DNA from: Lantana camara
Taxonomy: Eukaryota > Streptophyta > Magnoliopsida > Lamiales > Verbenaceae
DNA length: 64,000 nucleotides
Direction: 5' to 3'
Assembly: GCA_037501455.1 (NCBI GenBank)
Contig: CM074856.1
Coordinates: 52,419,001 to 52,483,000 of the forward strand
Below are positions 24,477 to 37,674 of this stretch, piece by piece. Within the stretch, counting starts at the first letter, position 1. Each line of letters opens with the position of its first letter. Below the pieces are notes generated by a model. It did not search any database. It saw only the letters and a program-made list of their open reading frames with translations, and was not told the DNA's origin. The position numbers and the translations under genes are program-made.

Positions 24477-26012
24477 CACCTCGTTAATCGTATTTCTGAT
24501 TCGTCTCAATTATACTGAATTTGGTAGAAATTCTTAGGCTTGATGCGATTGAGTATTTGTAATTGTTTTAGAAAGCCTGAATTACGAAGCTGTATTTTTT
24601 CCTGAAATTTTCTGAAAATTGGTTTATGCAAAATTTATTTTTTGAAAAACTATTTTAGATTTGAAACTGTATAAACTGTCTTTGGATTTCTTGGATTGGT
24701 TTTGCTTTTGAACGAAAACACGAAACGGAAACCCGGATTACGACGAACACGCGAAACCCCGCGCTCGAAGGCGTCACCCGCGCGCATGGGTGACGCCGCC
24801 CAGCACCCTCCCGCAACCGCGCGGGAGGCCTTCCGGATGCGCCTAGGCGTGCCCGCCCGAGATCGCCCAGAAGTTGGGCGATAGGACCGCGCGCACTCGC
24901 GCGGCCACCGTTGTGCGTGCGGTCCCTTTCGCGTACGGGCCCCATTTTTTCGTAATCTGTTTTCATTTATCGTGCAATCCAGTCCCAATTTTTTATTTTA
25001 ATTTTAAAATTTTATTTTATGAATATTTATTTTAATTTTTTGAATAAAACTTAAAATTGGGATTTTTGAGAAATAGAAACGGTTTATATTTTGGGAAAAT
25101 ACATCTTTAATAAAATTATTAATTTTCAGAATTTAATTGGAATTTTATTTGTTTTGTTAATTTGGGATTTATTGAAAACTTTTATAAATAAGACTCGCAT
25201 CAAGTCGTGCTTTAAGTCATTAGGACTTGAAACAGGAATTTTAATTTATTGGCTAAATTTAAATTCTCGCAAAAGCATGTTAGGTGATCATGGGTTTAGA
25301 CTTATGTATGGTTTTAATTTATGCACATGGATGGTTTAAATTGGGGTTGGAGCCCTATAATTGCGTTTTTCAATTGAGGTTGGAGCCTCACTTATGTGCG
25401 TACTGTTATGTGATTTATTATGTGGCTTTCCATATTACTGTTTTTGAGGCCGGGGTATGCCCCGTGTAATTGTCTAAGGCCATTATGAAGAATGAGCCTT
25501 ATTACTTTATGTATTTTTCTTTTTATTGTAATTTGAGAGTAGAGATAGGTGGTGAGGTTTTATTTTCATTTTGGAGACGATGCACCCATGGAGTAAGATG
25601 AACCACATTCAAGTAACAAGGAAGCCATAAGTGAAGACCCCTCAAAATGTTAGGGAGGGGAATCTCAATTGTAAAAATGTAATAGAGATAGGGCTCGTAT
25701 TTTGTTACCGCTTTCCCTTATGTGATTTAAACTGTTTATGTGGCATGTATGTTAGAACTTGTGATTGTGGAGTGGCTCCCACATATCACGCATAAGATAG
25801 GTAAAACCCATGATCTTTACATGTTAGTATCATGCTAGGACATGTTATCTGTTTATGTGCTTGTTTGAAATGCATTTAAGTGTACTTGCATTAATCAAGA
25901 CTAATAAAATTGGATAACATATATGTTGGTGAGGTCGAACCGGACAACTTTCCGGTTTATTTCGAAAATTCCCATTAAATATTAAGCTAATGTCGAAAAA
26001 ATAGGTGTTTAA
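24477..26012 (+). other. Internal region of LARD, non-coding
   Basis: It holds no retroviral domain in any frame. Bases about 24710-24955 form a strongly GC-rich island with CGCGCG-type steps; the rest is AT-rich. The island lies where a gag leader with packaging signals would be, but this is inference. Confidence 0.6.
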
Positions 26013-27925
26013 TGTTAGGAATAGTGCCCTAGAAAGCCGATTGTATATCCGCTTTGTGCTTTTCCTTATTGTAATCACAGACAATCTTTGAATGAAATAA
26101 CGAATTGAGACAACACTTCTTTATATGCTCTTGTTTGGTATGCGTTTACTTTTGCTGTGCATGTATGAGAACTCCCCTAATCCTGATGACTTTAGGACTC
26201 TACCATTTAGGTGAAATGGTTCATGAAACGAGCCCTATATCACATAAGTCATGATTAGTAAAATGCTCCAAGCCGATGAGTCCTACAGACAGTGGGAGTG
26301 TCAACCTGACTCCTCTAAGGCTTGCTTGAGGGATCACGCCCTTAAGAAGGACCACCTTGTTTCATGGAGGTGCAAAGTGTATAGTTGATACGTGCGTGAT
26401 ACATGAGGGTGCTTACTTTAATAAGTAAGTTCACTGAGGTGCCCCGTGTGAGAATATTCCTAAATGGGAAAGGGAGTTTCTATTTGAGGAAATGGAAACT
26501 TCCAGATTAGGAAATATCTCACGAGTCATTGATGTGATTAATTGATCATTGGACTTGAGGTTCCTTGTCACTTTATGAGTTAACTCTGTAGTCTTAGGTA
26601 TAAGCTTTAAAGGGTGTCGTCTTAGACAACTGATTCAAGGCTTATGCTGGGGCTGCACAAGTGATTCATGAAAGTGAATGAGAATCAAGAAATGACCTAC
26701 ACTTGCATTTGCAAGGTGATCTCTTATTGTGTAACTCATTCATATGCCATATGGAGTCCTTGGCCAAGGCAGTAGATCAAGACATCAAGAAAAGGGTTTC
26801 TTGGATTGAGATCAAATGGATATGAAATGCACTTAGCTTTAAGACCGGATTATTAGGGTTCTGATTATTCCCTTATCCTAGATCTTGGTTGAGAGATAGT
26901 AAGTAGGAGGATTGTATCTCACATGAATCAATGACTTAAAGGTTCTGTCGAATCTCAACATTCCAATTCAGCTAGGGGTTAAACACCTATTGCTAGACTA
27001 TGTTCGTTTAATCTGTGGACTGATTAATTAATTAGGTTCACTGCTAATTGAATTGAGAATCTAGAGGGTCACACACAACAACTTGGTTACATGAGTTGAG
27101 GCTTTAAAATGATTAAACGAGTTAATCGGGCCGAGAGGGTTCCACACCTGTGAAACCACACGTGTGGGTCACGTGAATGACACGTGTCTCACGTGAATAT
27201 ATATATATTGTATATGCATTAAATAATTAATTTGTTAATTATTTAATAGACTTTGGTTTAATTTTGAATTAAAAAAAAAAGTCTAATTTTGGAGAAAAAA
27301 TAATCTAGTTAATTAATTGTGAATTAATTAATTAGATAAAATAAGTTATTTATTTTAAATAAATAAAGTATAAAATTATCCAAAAAATAGTTTGGATATT
27401 TTAGCTCTCTTGAAAGTTGATTTGAATTTGAATTCAAAGTCAAAGTCAAAATTACTTAATGATCAAGTAATAGGAGAGTGGGACCAAAATCCTTAGCCCA
27501 TAAGGACTAGGATTTTCGATCCTCCCCTTCCTATACATAGGGGAGCTCGAGCTCCCCTTAGAGCTAATCGAGAATTCTTTTGGTTCATGTGTTGAACACC
27601 ATCCTTTCTCCAAGATAAACAAAACCCTAGGTTAAGCCTAAACACTAACTAGAGAACTAGCATCCTTACTGGTTAGATTGTAGTCAAGTTGGTGGACTAT
27701 CTCTAGAGAGCTTCAAGTTAGAAGTTTGAAGATTCGAGCTTTACCAAGGAGAGGGGATCAAGCCGCGAGAAGAGCGTTCTTGGGTGGCTTGAAACGCTTC
27801 AAGAAAGACAATTAAGAAAGTAAGTTTCTAATTCCTTCGAATTTGGATACACGATTACGAGTCCAATATCCTTTTGTTGGAAAAATTTTAAATTTCCGCT
27901 GTTTTCTGATTCGTGTTTTCCAACA
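26013..27925 (+). repeat. 3' LTR of LARD
   Basis: 1,913 bp and nearly identical to 22548-24462. It ends CCAACA, followed by the ATTAA target repeat. Confidence 0.92.
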
Positions 27926-28311
27926 ATTAATATATACATAAATTATTAATACTAATTTTTTAATTTAATTTAAATATAAAAATATCTATAATAGTCCCTG
28001 ATATTTTATTTCAATAACAAAATGATCCCTGACCTTTATGAATTTTACAATACAGTTCCTGGGGCATTTTGGTCATTTTATAAAAAATAATAAAATATTC
28101 AGGGGTATTTTTGGAAGGACAGGTTAAAAATCTGACGGAACCCTAACGGTTATCAGGGACTTCTATGTAAAAACCAGAAGAATAGGGACCGGATTGTTAT
28201 TAGGCCTAATCTCAGGGACCTGTATGTAATTATCCCTAATTTTAACTTTGGTGAGGGGGGTCAATAATGAAAAATTCCATAAAATTACATATACATATAC
28301 ATATATAATAA

Positions 28312-29283
<972 letters not shown>

Positions 29284-29713
29284 TGTAGGGAAAATCCCTA
29301 AACCGTAACAAACATGTCGAAATCATCGAGAACACACAAACGGAAGCGTACCTTGATCCATAGCAATCCGTAATCGACCAGCAATCCAAGGTTGAGGTCT
29401 TCTAAGCCTTGATACGCCGTCAATTCTATTCTTTCTGGGATGGGGCAGAAAAGAAGACAAAAGAACGTATCTGACTTAGGGACCACAACCCTAATTTATA
29501 ATCCAAAGTAGGGCACCTTAATTATGGGTCCATCAATCATAATTAAGTGTCCATGAGTTTCTACACATAAAAGACCCATACTTCAACCAATATTTCTATA
29601 AGCCCATATAATTAAATAAATCCTAAGTAGATCACTCAATTGGGCTCGTATTATGAGATAGCCTATGTACAATTTAATTAAATATGTGAGACCACTAAAT
29701 AAAAAATCCAACA
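29284..29713 (-). repeat. 3' LTR of copia C
   Basis: On the minus strand it starts TGTTGGATTTTTTATTTAG and ends GGGATTTTCCCTACA. Confidence 0.93.
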
Positions 29714-29724
29714 ATCTCCCACTT
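29714..29724 (-). promoter_or_regulatory. Polypurine tract of copia C
   Basis: The minus strand reads AAGTGGGAGAT directly before the LTR. It is identical to the tract of the copia element at 7387. Confidence 0.8.
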
Positions 29725-30179
29725 GGTCCACATATGGTTCCAAATAATTGTACATAGTCTTAAACCTTAGTGCGCGCAACCTTATGCTATCTCTACTTTT
29801 GAAATATTTCCAAACAATCTGGTCCATCAATTATGTTATTATAGGATCAAAGCAGCTTTCGTTACACAATTCGTAACTAAACCGAACAATGGTCACAATA
29901 TTAACACAATCAATGACATAGATCAAAAGTATGGCATGTAGCATGGAAATTACATGTAATGTGATCTTAGTCATGCCTATTTCCAACTGGTCCTACCTTA
30001 TGACTCAAAGAGTCCCAAAGCACTTTCAAATACTTAATGCAAAACCGCAATAGAAAGCCAAAATCCTTATTATCAGAGTATTCAATCAAATAAAACTTTA
30101 TTTGTCTCATAAAACCTTAGTCTGTACAGAACATAAAACATGTCAATAAGCAAGATGGAAAAACCACAAACTCATACCA

Positions 30180-33100
30180 CTAAGACATGTCATCTAGTTT
30201 GATGACACCCATATGAGCCACATGTCCATGAAACACTTTAGGTGGCAATCCCTTAGTAAGTGGATCTGCTAGCATTGAGTTTGTACTTATATGCTCTATT
30301 GACACTTGAAGACTCTGAACTCTTTCCTTCACAACCAGATACTTAATATCTATGTGCTTAGATTTAGATGAACTCCGGTTGTTCTTTGAATATAACTCTG
30401 CAGCCTTATTATCACAATTAATTCTCAGTGGCCTTTCAATGCCATTGACAATTTTCAGCCCAGTGATAAAATTTCGGAGCCATATCCCCTGATTTGATGC
30501 CTCAAAGCATGCTACAAATTCAGCCTCCATAGTGGAAGAAGCTATTAGTGTCTGTTTGACACTTTTCCAAGAGACAGCTCCTTCAGCCATCATGAAGACA
30601 TAACCTGATGTGGATCTTCTGCTGTCAAGGCATCCAGCATAGTCTGAATCGGAGTATCCAATGATCTCCAAATGATCCGATCTCCGATAGGTGAGCATGT
30701 AATCCTTAGTCTTTTGTAGATACCTCATAACCCGTTTTGCTGCCCTCCAATGATCCATTCCCGGGTTACTTAGATATCTGCCTAACATCCCCACTATGTA
30801 CGCTAAATCCGGACGCGTACACACTTGAGCATACATGAGACTCCCTACTGCAGATGCATAAGGGATTTCCTCCATCTCTTTCTTCTCTAGGTCCGTCTTA
30901 GGACATTGGAACAAGCTAAATTTATCACCTTTTGACACAGGTGTGTCCCCTGGTGCACAGTTCTGCATGCCAAAACGGCTCAGCACCTTATCGATATAGG
31001 CCTTTTGCGATAAACCGAGTATACCTTTGAAACGATCCCGATGGATCTGTATACCCAGAACATATGAAGCCTCCCCAAGATCTTTCATCTCAAATTTACT
31101 TGATAGAAATTTCTTGGTTTCACTCAATAGACTTATATCGCTGCTTGCTAGTAGAATATCATCTACGTACAACACCAGGATAATAAATTTGCTCCCACTG
31201 ACCTTGAGATATATGCATTGGTCAACAGTGTTTTCCTTAAAACCAAAAGAGGAAATCACCTTATCAAATTTCCGGTACCATTGACGGGATGCCTGCTTTA
31301 GACCATAAATGGACTTCTTTAGTTTACATACTAGGTGCTTTGAATCTTTGGACTCAAAGCTCTCCGGTTGCACCATGTATATAGTTTCTTCAATGTCTCC
31401 ATTGAGAAACGCTGTCTTTACGTCCATTTGATGGACCTCTAAATCATAATGAGCTACAAGTGCCATAATGATTCTAAAAGAGTCTTTCGTTGAAACTGGA
31501 GAGAAAGTCTCTTTAAAATCAATGCCTTCCTTTTGAGTGAAGCCCTTGGCAACAAGACGTGCTTTATATCTTTCGATGTTACCATTTGAATCCCGTTTGG
31601 TTTTAAAAATCCATTTACAACCAATTGGTTTTACTCCTTGTGGTAACTCGACAAGATCCCAAACGTCATTGTCCATCATAGATTTCATCTCTTCATTCAT
31701 GGCTTTGATCCATTCATTAGAGTTCGAACATAACTTTACTTGATCGAAAGATGTAGGATCATCTTGCAATCCCATATCAAATTCATGTTCATGGAGGTAA
31801 ACGACATAGTCATCTGAAATCGCTTTCCTCTTTTCTCTAGTGGACCTCCGTATAGGCACTTCATTTTGAGGTTGTTGTGGTGCATCATTTTGAATAGATG
31901 ATGGTTCTGGATCTGATTCAGTGGGTCCTCACTCATTATTTTGAGTCAATGATGGACCCGTAACTGATTCAGTAGGAATCCCAAATGTGATTGTGTTTTT
32001 TGAATTTACTTGATTCGCAGGCTGAGGAGTGATAGGAATATTTATCCAATCATTCTCAGCTGCAACTATAGTGGGAATGTTAACACATTCCTCGTCAAAC
32101 ACAATCTTTCCAATTTGATCCCTCCCACTGTAATCAACATCCTCAATGAATTTGGCATTTCCCGTTTCGAAAAAGGACTTGTTTGAGGGGTCATAAAACT
32201 TAAATCCCCTCGACCTTTCCGAGTAACCTACAAAGTAGCAGCTAATTGTTCTTGAATCCAATTTCCTTTCGTTAGGCTTATAGGGCCTAGCTTCAGCTGG
32301 ACATCCCCAGACATGCAAGTGCCTAATGCTAGGCTTCTTGCCTGTCCACAACTCGTACGGGGTTTTGTCTACTACTTTGCTTGGAACTCGATTTAAAATA
32401 TAAACTGCAGTCTTTAGTGCTTCGCCCCAAAGTGATTCTGGCAATGAAGAATGATTAATCATACTTCTTACCATATCCTTAAGAGTTCGGTTTCGTCTCT
32501 CAGAAACACCATTTTGGTTTGGACTCCGTGGCATGGTGTACTGAGGTACAATCCCGCACTCACTTAAGTATTTGGCGAAGGGTCCTGGACGTTGTTCATC
32601 GGATCCGTCATATCTGCCATAATATTCTCCACCACGGTCAGATCTGACAGCTTTAATTTTCTTGCCTAGTTGATTCTCAACTTCGGCTTTGAAAGCCTTA
32701 AACACGTCCAAAGACTGTGACTTCTCATGAATTAGGTACAAATATCCATAACGAGAGTAATCATCAATAAAGTTGATAAAGTATCGTTGTCCATTCCAAG
32801 AAGCTGTAGGGAATGGACCACAAATGTCTGTATGTATCAACTCTAAAGGTTCTTTACTCCTATTGGCACCTAATTTCCTCATATTTGTTTGTTTTCCCTT
32901 TATACATTCTATACAGATTTTAAAGTCTGTAAAATCAAGGGAATCAAGAATTCCTTGTGATATAAGCCTCTGTATTCTCTTTTCAGAGATATGTCCTAAA
33001 CGATTATGCCACAACATTGATGAATTCTCATTTGTTAACTTACGTTTAGTACCAAAGTTACTTGAATGCAGATTTTCAATATCAGTTGAAGCCTTAGTGT

Positions 33101-34334
33101 TCAATTTATACAAATTATCAATTAGAGTACCAGTACCAATAACATTTGAATTTAAAGAAAAAACACAGCTTCCATTCCCAAATGAACAAGAATATCCAGA
33201 TTTGTCCAAACAAGAAATAGAAATCAAGTTCCGTCTAAATGACGGTACAACGAAAGTTTCTTCCAAATTCAAATAAAAACCAGTATCTAAATGAATTCTA
33301 AAAACACCAATAGCTTCTACTAAAGCTTTATTGCCATTCCCTACATAGATGTATCTTTCAGCATCAGTTGGTACTCGGCACCTTAGGCAATCCTGCATTG
33401 TGACACTTATGTGAGTAGTTGCACCCGTATCTATCCACCAAGTGTCACTAGGTACTAAAGTCAAATTAACTTCTGAACAAACAAAGTTGAGAAGTCTACC
33501 TTTCTTTTCACGCCAGGAGGCGTATTTGGGACAATCCTTCTTTATGTGATCAGGCTTCTTGCAAAAGTAACAGGAAATAACCGAATTCTGTTTGTTTTGC
33601 ACCTTAGGTTGGGTTGTCCCAAATTCTGCAGTTTCCTTATCCTTATTCCTTTTCCTCTTATTGGTGGTAGCCCTAGCCTTAGAAGTCATAGCCAAATGAG
33701 CACTTTCAGTCCTATCTTGTTTCAGTCTCTCCTCTTCTTGCACACATTGAGCTATAAGCTCATTTAGAGTCCATTTCTCCTTTTGAGTATTATAGGAGAT
33801 TTTAAATGGATTAAATTGTGCAGGAAGTGAGATCAAGACCAAGTGCACAAGTATGTCATCCGACACCTCAAGCTTTAAGCCCTTAAGTCTTGTCACAAGA
33901 TTAGACATCTCCATAATGTACTCCCTTATGTTTCCTTTACCTTTATACTGCATAGAAACCAGCTTACTTAGAGTAGTGCTGGTCTCAACCTTTTCATTAG
34001 TTTTGAATCGGTTTGCTATTTGGTCAAGGAAACTTTTGGCATTTTCTTCATCAGGAATACCACCCCTTATGGCTTCCGGAATTGAGCGCCTCATGATCAT
34101 CAAACTCATGCGATTTGATCGCTCCCACTTCTCGTATGCGGATCTCTGTACAGCAGTGCTAGTATCAGTGAGATCCGCGGGGCGATCAAACCTTAATGCA
34201 TGATCGAGATCCGCACAGCCAAGCATAATCATAACATGCTCCTTCCATTGTTTGAAATTAGAACCATTGAGTTCAGGGATGTTGTTCAAGTTGGCAGATA
34301 TGGAAGACACTATAAAAGAAAGCAATATGCTCAC
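30180..34334 (-). pseudogene. Gag-pol of copia C, one in-frame stop
   Basis: The ATG at 34334 opens an 801-codon frame ending in TGA at 31929-31931. The same frame then stays open to 30180. Domains in order: gag (residues ~1-240); zinc knuckle [14 protein letters not shown] (~255-268); protease [10 protein letters not shown] (~300-309); GAG-pre-integrase L-W-H-N-R-L-G-H-I; integrase with [15 protein letters not shown] and [14 protein letters not shown]. After the stop come reverse transcriptase with L-Y-V-D-D-I-L-L-A and RNase H, ending in A-D-P-L-T-K-G-L-P near the C-terminus. Total length without the stop is near 1,385 codons, normal for copia. The stop would remove RT and RNase H, so the copy is probably non-autonomous unless read through. 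Confidence 0.92.
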
Positions 34335-35434
34335 AATTAATTAAAAATCGAAACATGCATATACAAAGATAAAACCAAATATCAAAATATATATGCATTG
34401 GTGGGCCCATCTCAAGATACCTAGCACAACATTATTATTTAGTCTTTGGACAGAAATAACAATTTGTAATTGGTACTCTCAAACATAGTCAAGAATATTG
34501 ATATAAAAAACGGCCTCACAATATGCCTTTCTTTGGACCGACACATTGTAAGCATGTTAACACCAAATATATTACATATTCATGACTATCATTATCTGGC
34601 CAAAATAATCTTCCTTTGGGCCGATTATTTCGCATAGATAACAAGAATAACTTAATTAACGAAAATTAATTAAATCTTACCTAATAGAGGTTACTTTGGC
34701 AACATATTAGTTCAATCTAATCAATTTTCGTAATTTACCGAAACATAATTTCACATATATGAAATAATCTCAAACACGATCAAAAGCCGCCACTGGATTA
34801 TAGTCCATTAGAACAACTAATAATCAAAATAATCGGTAAGTGCTATGAGCGAGAAATTCATAGGCATGAAGCAATACACAGAAACATACCCATACAGATC
34901 TTAATTCTAATTACAGACATTAAGTTTTAGTCAAACCTTCAACATATGCATACTGCAAATATACGATGCATATAACAAAATCCACTTCATTCCATCATCA
35001 TGATGTCGGCCAGGAACTTTCAAAAAGAAATTAATGAAACCAAATTATTTGAAATCAAAACATAATCCAAGCCCTTTGATTTCACATAATCACGCAAAAT
35101 GAGGAAAATCATATTCAATAAGAATTCTGCCACAAATATTTACCAATAGCAGCTTATCAATTCATTGATAAAGATTCCGCAAGTTTTGTCAACTATCAAT
35201 CCAAATCATGCATAGTAAATATATTTCCTCAGCACATGAATTTAATAAAATTCGGGAATCATGTAATTGGCCGACAATATACATAAAACGAAAGAAAATT
35301 CCGATCGATTTGTCGGGAATCACCATATAACCGATTTATCAAGAAATAATTCTCAATTAACTGAATAACCACATAAAATTTTCGATCTATTTGTTATCAA
35401 TCGAAAATAAATCTCAATCCTTCGACATGAGAGT
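34335..35434 (-). other. Untranslated leader of copia C
   Basis: About 1.1 kb of AT-rich, ORF-free sequence between the primer site and the gag ATG. Such long leaders hold packaging and dimerisation signals in retroelements. I saw no clear motif. Confidence 0.6.
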
Positions 35435-35447
35435 GGCTCTGATACCA
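35435..35447 (-). promoter_or_regulatory. Primer-binding site of copia C (initiator Met tRNA type)
   Basis: The minus strand reads TGGTATCAGAGCC two bases after the LTR end. Confidence 0.9.
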
Positions 35448-35449
35448 CT

Positions 35450-35879
35450 TGTAGGGAAAATCCCTAAACCGTAACAAACATGTCGAAATAATCGAGAACA
35501 CACAAACGGAAGCGTACCTTGATCCATAGCAATCCGTAATCGACCAGCAATCCAAGGTTGAGGTCTTCTAAGCCTTGATACGCCGTCAATTCTATTCTTT
35601 CTGGGATGGGGCAGAAAAGAAGACAAAAGAACGTATCTGACTTAGGGACCACAACCCTAATTTATAATCCAAAGTAGGGCACCTTAATTATAGGCCCATC
35701 AATCATAATTAAGTGTCCATGGGTTTCTACACATAAAAGACCCATACTTCAACCAATATTTCTATAAGCCCATATAATTAAATAAATCCTAAGTAGATCA
35801 CTCAATTGGGCTCGTATTATGAGATAGCCTATGTACAATTTAATTAAATATGTGAGACCACTAAATAAAAAATCCAACA
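35450..35879 (-). repeat. 5' LTR of copia C
   Basis: 430 bp, same ends as the other copy. It should carry the promoter for the minus-strand transcript. Confidence 0.93.
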
Positions 35880-36386
35880 TATATTGCTACGCCAAATCCT
35901 CTCTTGAGTACTCCTTCAGCAACTCCTGGAGGCGCTGGTCTCATTCCAAGAATTGGCATGACACATTCAAGCGATGTACATTCTCTTGGAATGACTCCAA
36001 AATGAACTCCAATGAGGGATGAGCTGCGTATTAATGAAGAAATAGGTATGCATATTGGAATTGGTAAATTAATAAAGCAGTTCGATGCAAAAAAAAGAAC
36101 TGCATTCTGGATTGGAAAATCTTCCACAACCTAAGAATGAGTATCAGATAGTTATCCAACCATTCACTGAAGATGATGAGGAACTAGAGGAGAAATTTGA
36201 GGAGTACATGTCTGATCAAATTGCTAGAGAGAAGGCTGAAGAAGAAGCAAGGCTACAGGCGCTACTTAAGAAAAGATCCGAAGTAGTACAGAGGGATTGG
36301 GTATCATTGGAGATTTGGACCTAATTAGAAACTCTTTGATGAGAGCTGATGAAGAAAAGAGCTCCTTTGTTCCTCCCACATTATCT
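35880..36386 (+). pseudogene. CDC5: CDC5-like pseudogene, segment 3, 3'-truncated
   Basis: CDC5-like reading resumes after the copia in shifting frames: S-A-T-P-G-G-A, G-M-T-P-K (followed by a stop), T-P-M-R-D-E-L-R-I-N-E, then an open stretch with L-P-Q-P-K-N-E-Y-Q-I-V-I-Q-P and I-A-R-E-K-A-E-E-E-A-R. Another frame has L-I-R-N-S-L-M-R-A-D-E, S-S-F-V-P-P-T-L near 36370. The C-terminal part of CDC5 (several hundred residues) is absent. Homology stops near 36386 in AT-rich DNA without a poly(A) tail. Confidence 0.88.
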
Positions 36387-37674
36387 TAACAATAACATCA
36401 GAGCACAAAATATGTATTTGCATATAATTCATAAGGTCATAATTTTACGCGTTGATATTAATATATTTAACTAACGATAATGGGATGCAACATAAATATG
36501 TGTTAACTACTTAACTCATATGAATTTTAAAATATAAATTACTTACTATCTAATAATAATATTTGAACAATTCTTACTTCATTAGATAATTTTTTGTGAT
36601 TTTTACATAAAAGAAAGAAAAAAAAAAATGTATTGTATATAGTTTGAATATAGACAGCACATATATAATATTTTAAACATAATAGTCTGTTGAATATATT
36701 TTCTTTTTAGAAAAGCGAGAAAGAAATATTTATGTATTACGTTTGGACTTTTCAATAATGTCTTAGTTGGAACCAATCTTAGTGGAATTTGAATAGCATG
36801 TGATATTAATAACATACGACTTTTTTCATTTTTTATTAATTATAATTTATACTTTAATTTCCTTGTTCTCACTTTTTCTCCAAACACGAGTCGAAAAGGA
36901 AATCATAGTCCTTATCGAATTTGTACAAACAAAACAAGAGTCCTCATGTCACGAATTCTTTACACTTATTTATAAAAGCAAATGTTATATTTATTTCTTA
37001 AAATTTTTGAATTTATGTCACTTTTATTTTTAATGTTTCAAAAGTAATAGATAAAGTTCTTAATGTTATTAATTTATTTCAAACTAATCCCTCGATAACT
37101 TTTCTATTAAGAATGTGGTCGATAAAGATTTCATGTGCACCAATTATATAATTAGTAAGGGTATTTTTGTCTTATTCCCTTAAGGTGACACCCTTCAAGA
37201 TCAATCACTAAAATTTTCTCCGGCCACATTTTCATTGGAAAATTTGTTGAGAGATTAACTTGAAACAAATTAGTAACGTTAGAGACTGATCTACTACTTT
37301 TGAACCTTTAGGAACTAAAGTGATACAAATGCAAAACTTAATTAGGAATTAAACATCACGTTTACTCTATTTATATTTTGTATACATTTTAAAAGAAATA
37401 TTCAATCACGTAACAAATACAATTCGATTCAAACCAGCGACTTTTAAAGTATAATTCTCCACTAAAATAAAAGTGGGGTAGACTCTCCGATCCCTAAAAC
37501 TTCAATTCCTTTGCACTCAACAAATCCAATTACAACTTCATTGCAAAACCATTTGTCACACAAAACATTAGCAACACAAGAGAATGGAAAAACAGCACTT
37601 CTTGATGGTAAAAGGACCACCTTATGTCTCATCCATACCTTCTACCACAGTTACAACATGTCAAAACTACTAAA
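36387..37674. other. AT-rich intergenic DNA
   Basis: About 1.3 kb between the CDC5 remnant and the end of the P450 gene. There is no gene. The last few hundred bases should include the P450 3' untranslated region (minus strand). Confidence 0.5.

Larger units (their letters stand above)
22548..27925 (+). mobile_element. Non-autonomous copia-related LTR element (LARD), target duplication ATTAA
   Basis: Two ~1.91-kb direct LTRs (22548-24462 and 26013-27925; TGTTAGG...CCAACA) flank a 1,550-bp internal region with no gag-pol. ATTAA lies at 22543-22547 and 27926-27930. By eye the LTRs differ at roughly 25 sites plus a 2-bp TA slip, about 1.3 percent, so the insertion is recent. The primer-binding site is copia-like. 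The polypurine tract before 26013 is poor. The LTR is shared with the copia at 3141, which suggests that related autonomous elements supply the proteins. Confidence 0.92.
21359..28236. mobile_element. Mutator-like element (MULE) in the hAT, target duplication TAATTTTAA
   Basis: Long terminal inverted repeats of roughly 150 bp start GGGTTAATTACATAC (left) and end GTATGTAATTATCCC (right). The 9-bp direct repeat TAATTTTAA lies at 21350-21358 and 28237-28245, the length made by Mutator transposases. Inside the right repeat are GACAGGTTAAAAATCTGACGG and its inverted partner on the left. Without the nested LTR element it is about 1.5 kb and has no transposase. The interior 21780-22500 is GC-richer and gene-like (see findings). 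Confidence 0.88.
29284..35879 (-). mobile_element. Ty1/copia element C, nearly intact, target duplication TATAT
   Basis: 430-bp LTRs (29284-29713 and 35450-35879) flank a minus-strand gag-pol. TATAT lies at 29279-29283 and 35880-35884. By eye the LTRs differ at 4 of 430 positions, so it is young. The primer site and polypurine tract are both well formed. The coding frame is continuous from 34334 to 30180 except for one stop. It sits inside the CDC5 pseudogene, in antisense orientation to it. Confidence 0.95.

Noticed and set aside
24650..24988. Overlapping ORFs in the GC-rich island of the LARD
   Set aside because: Several frames are open on both strands because of GC content; no gag similarity and low complexity.
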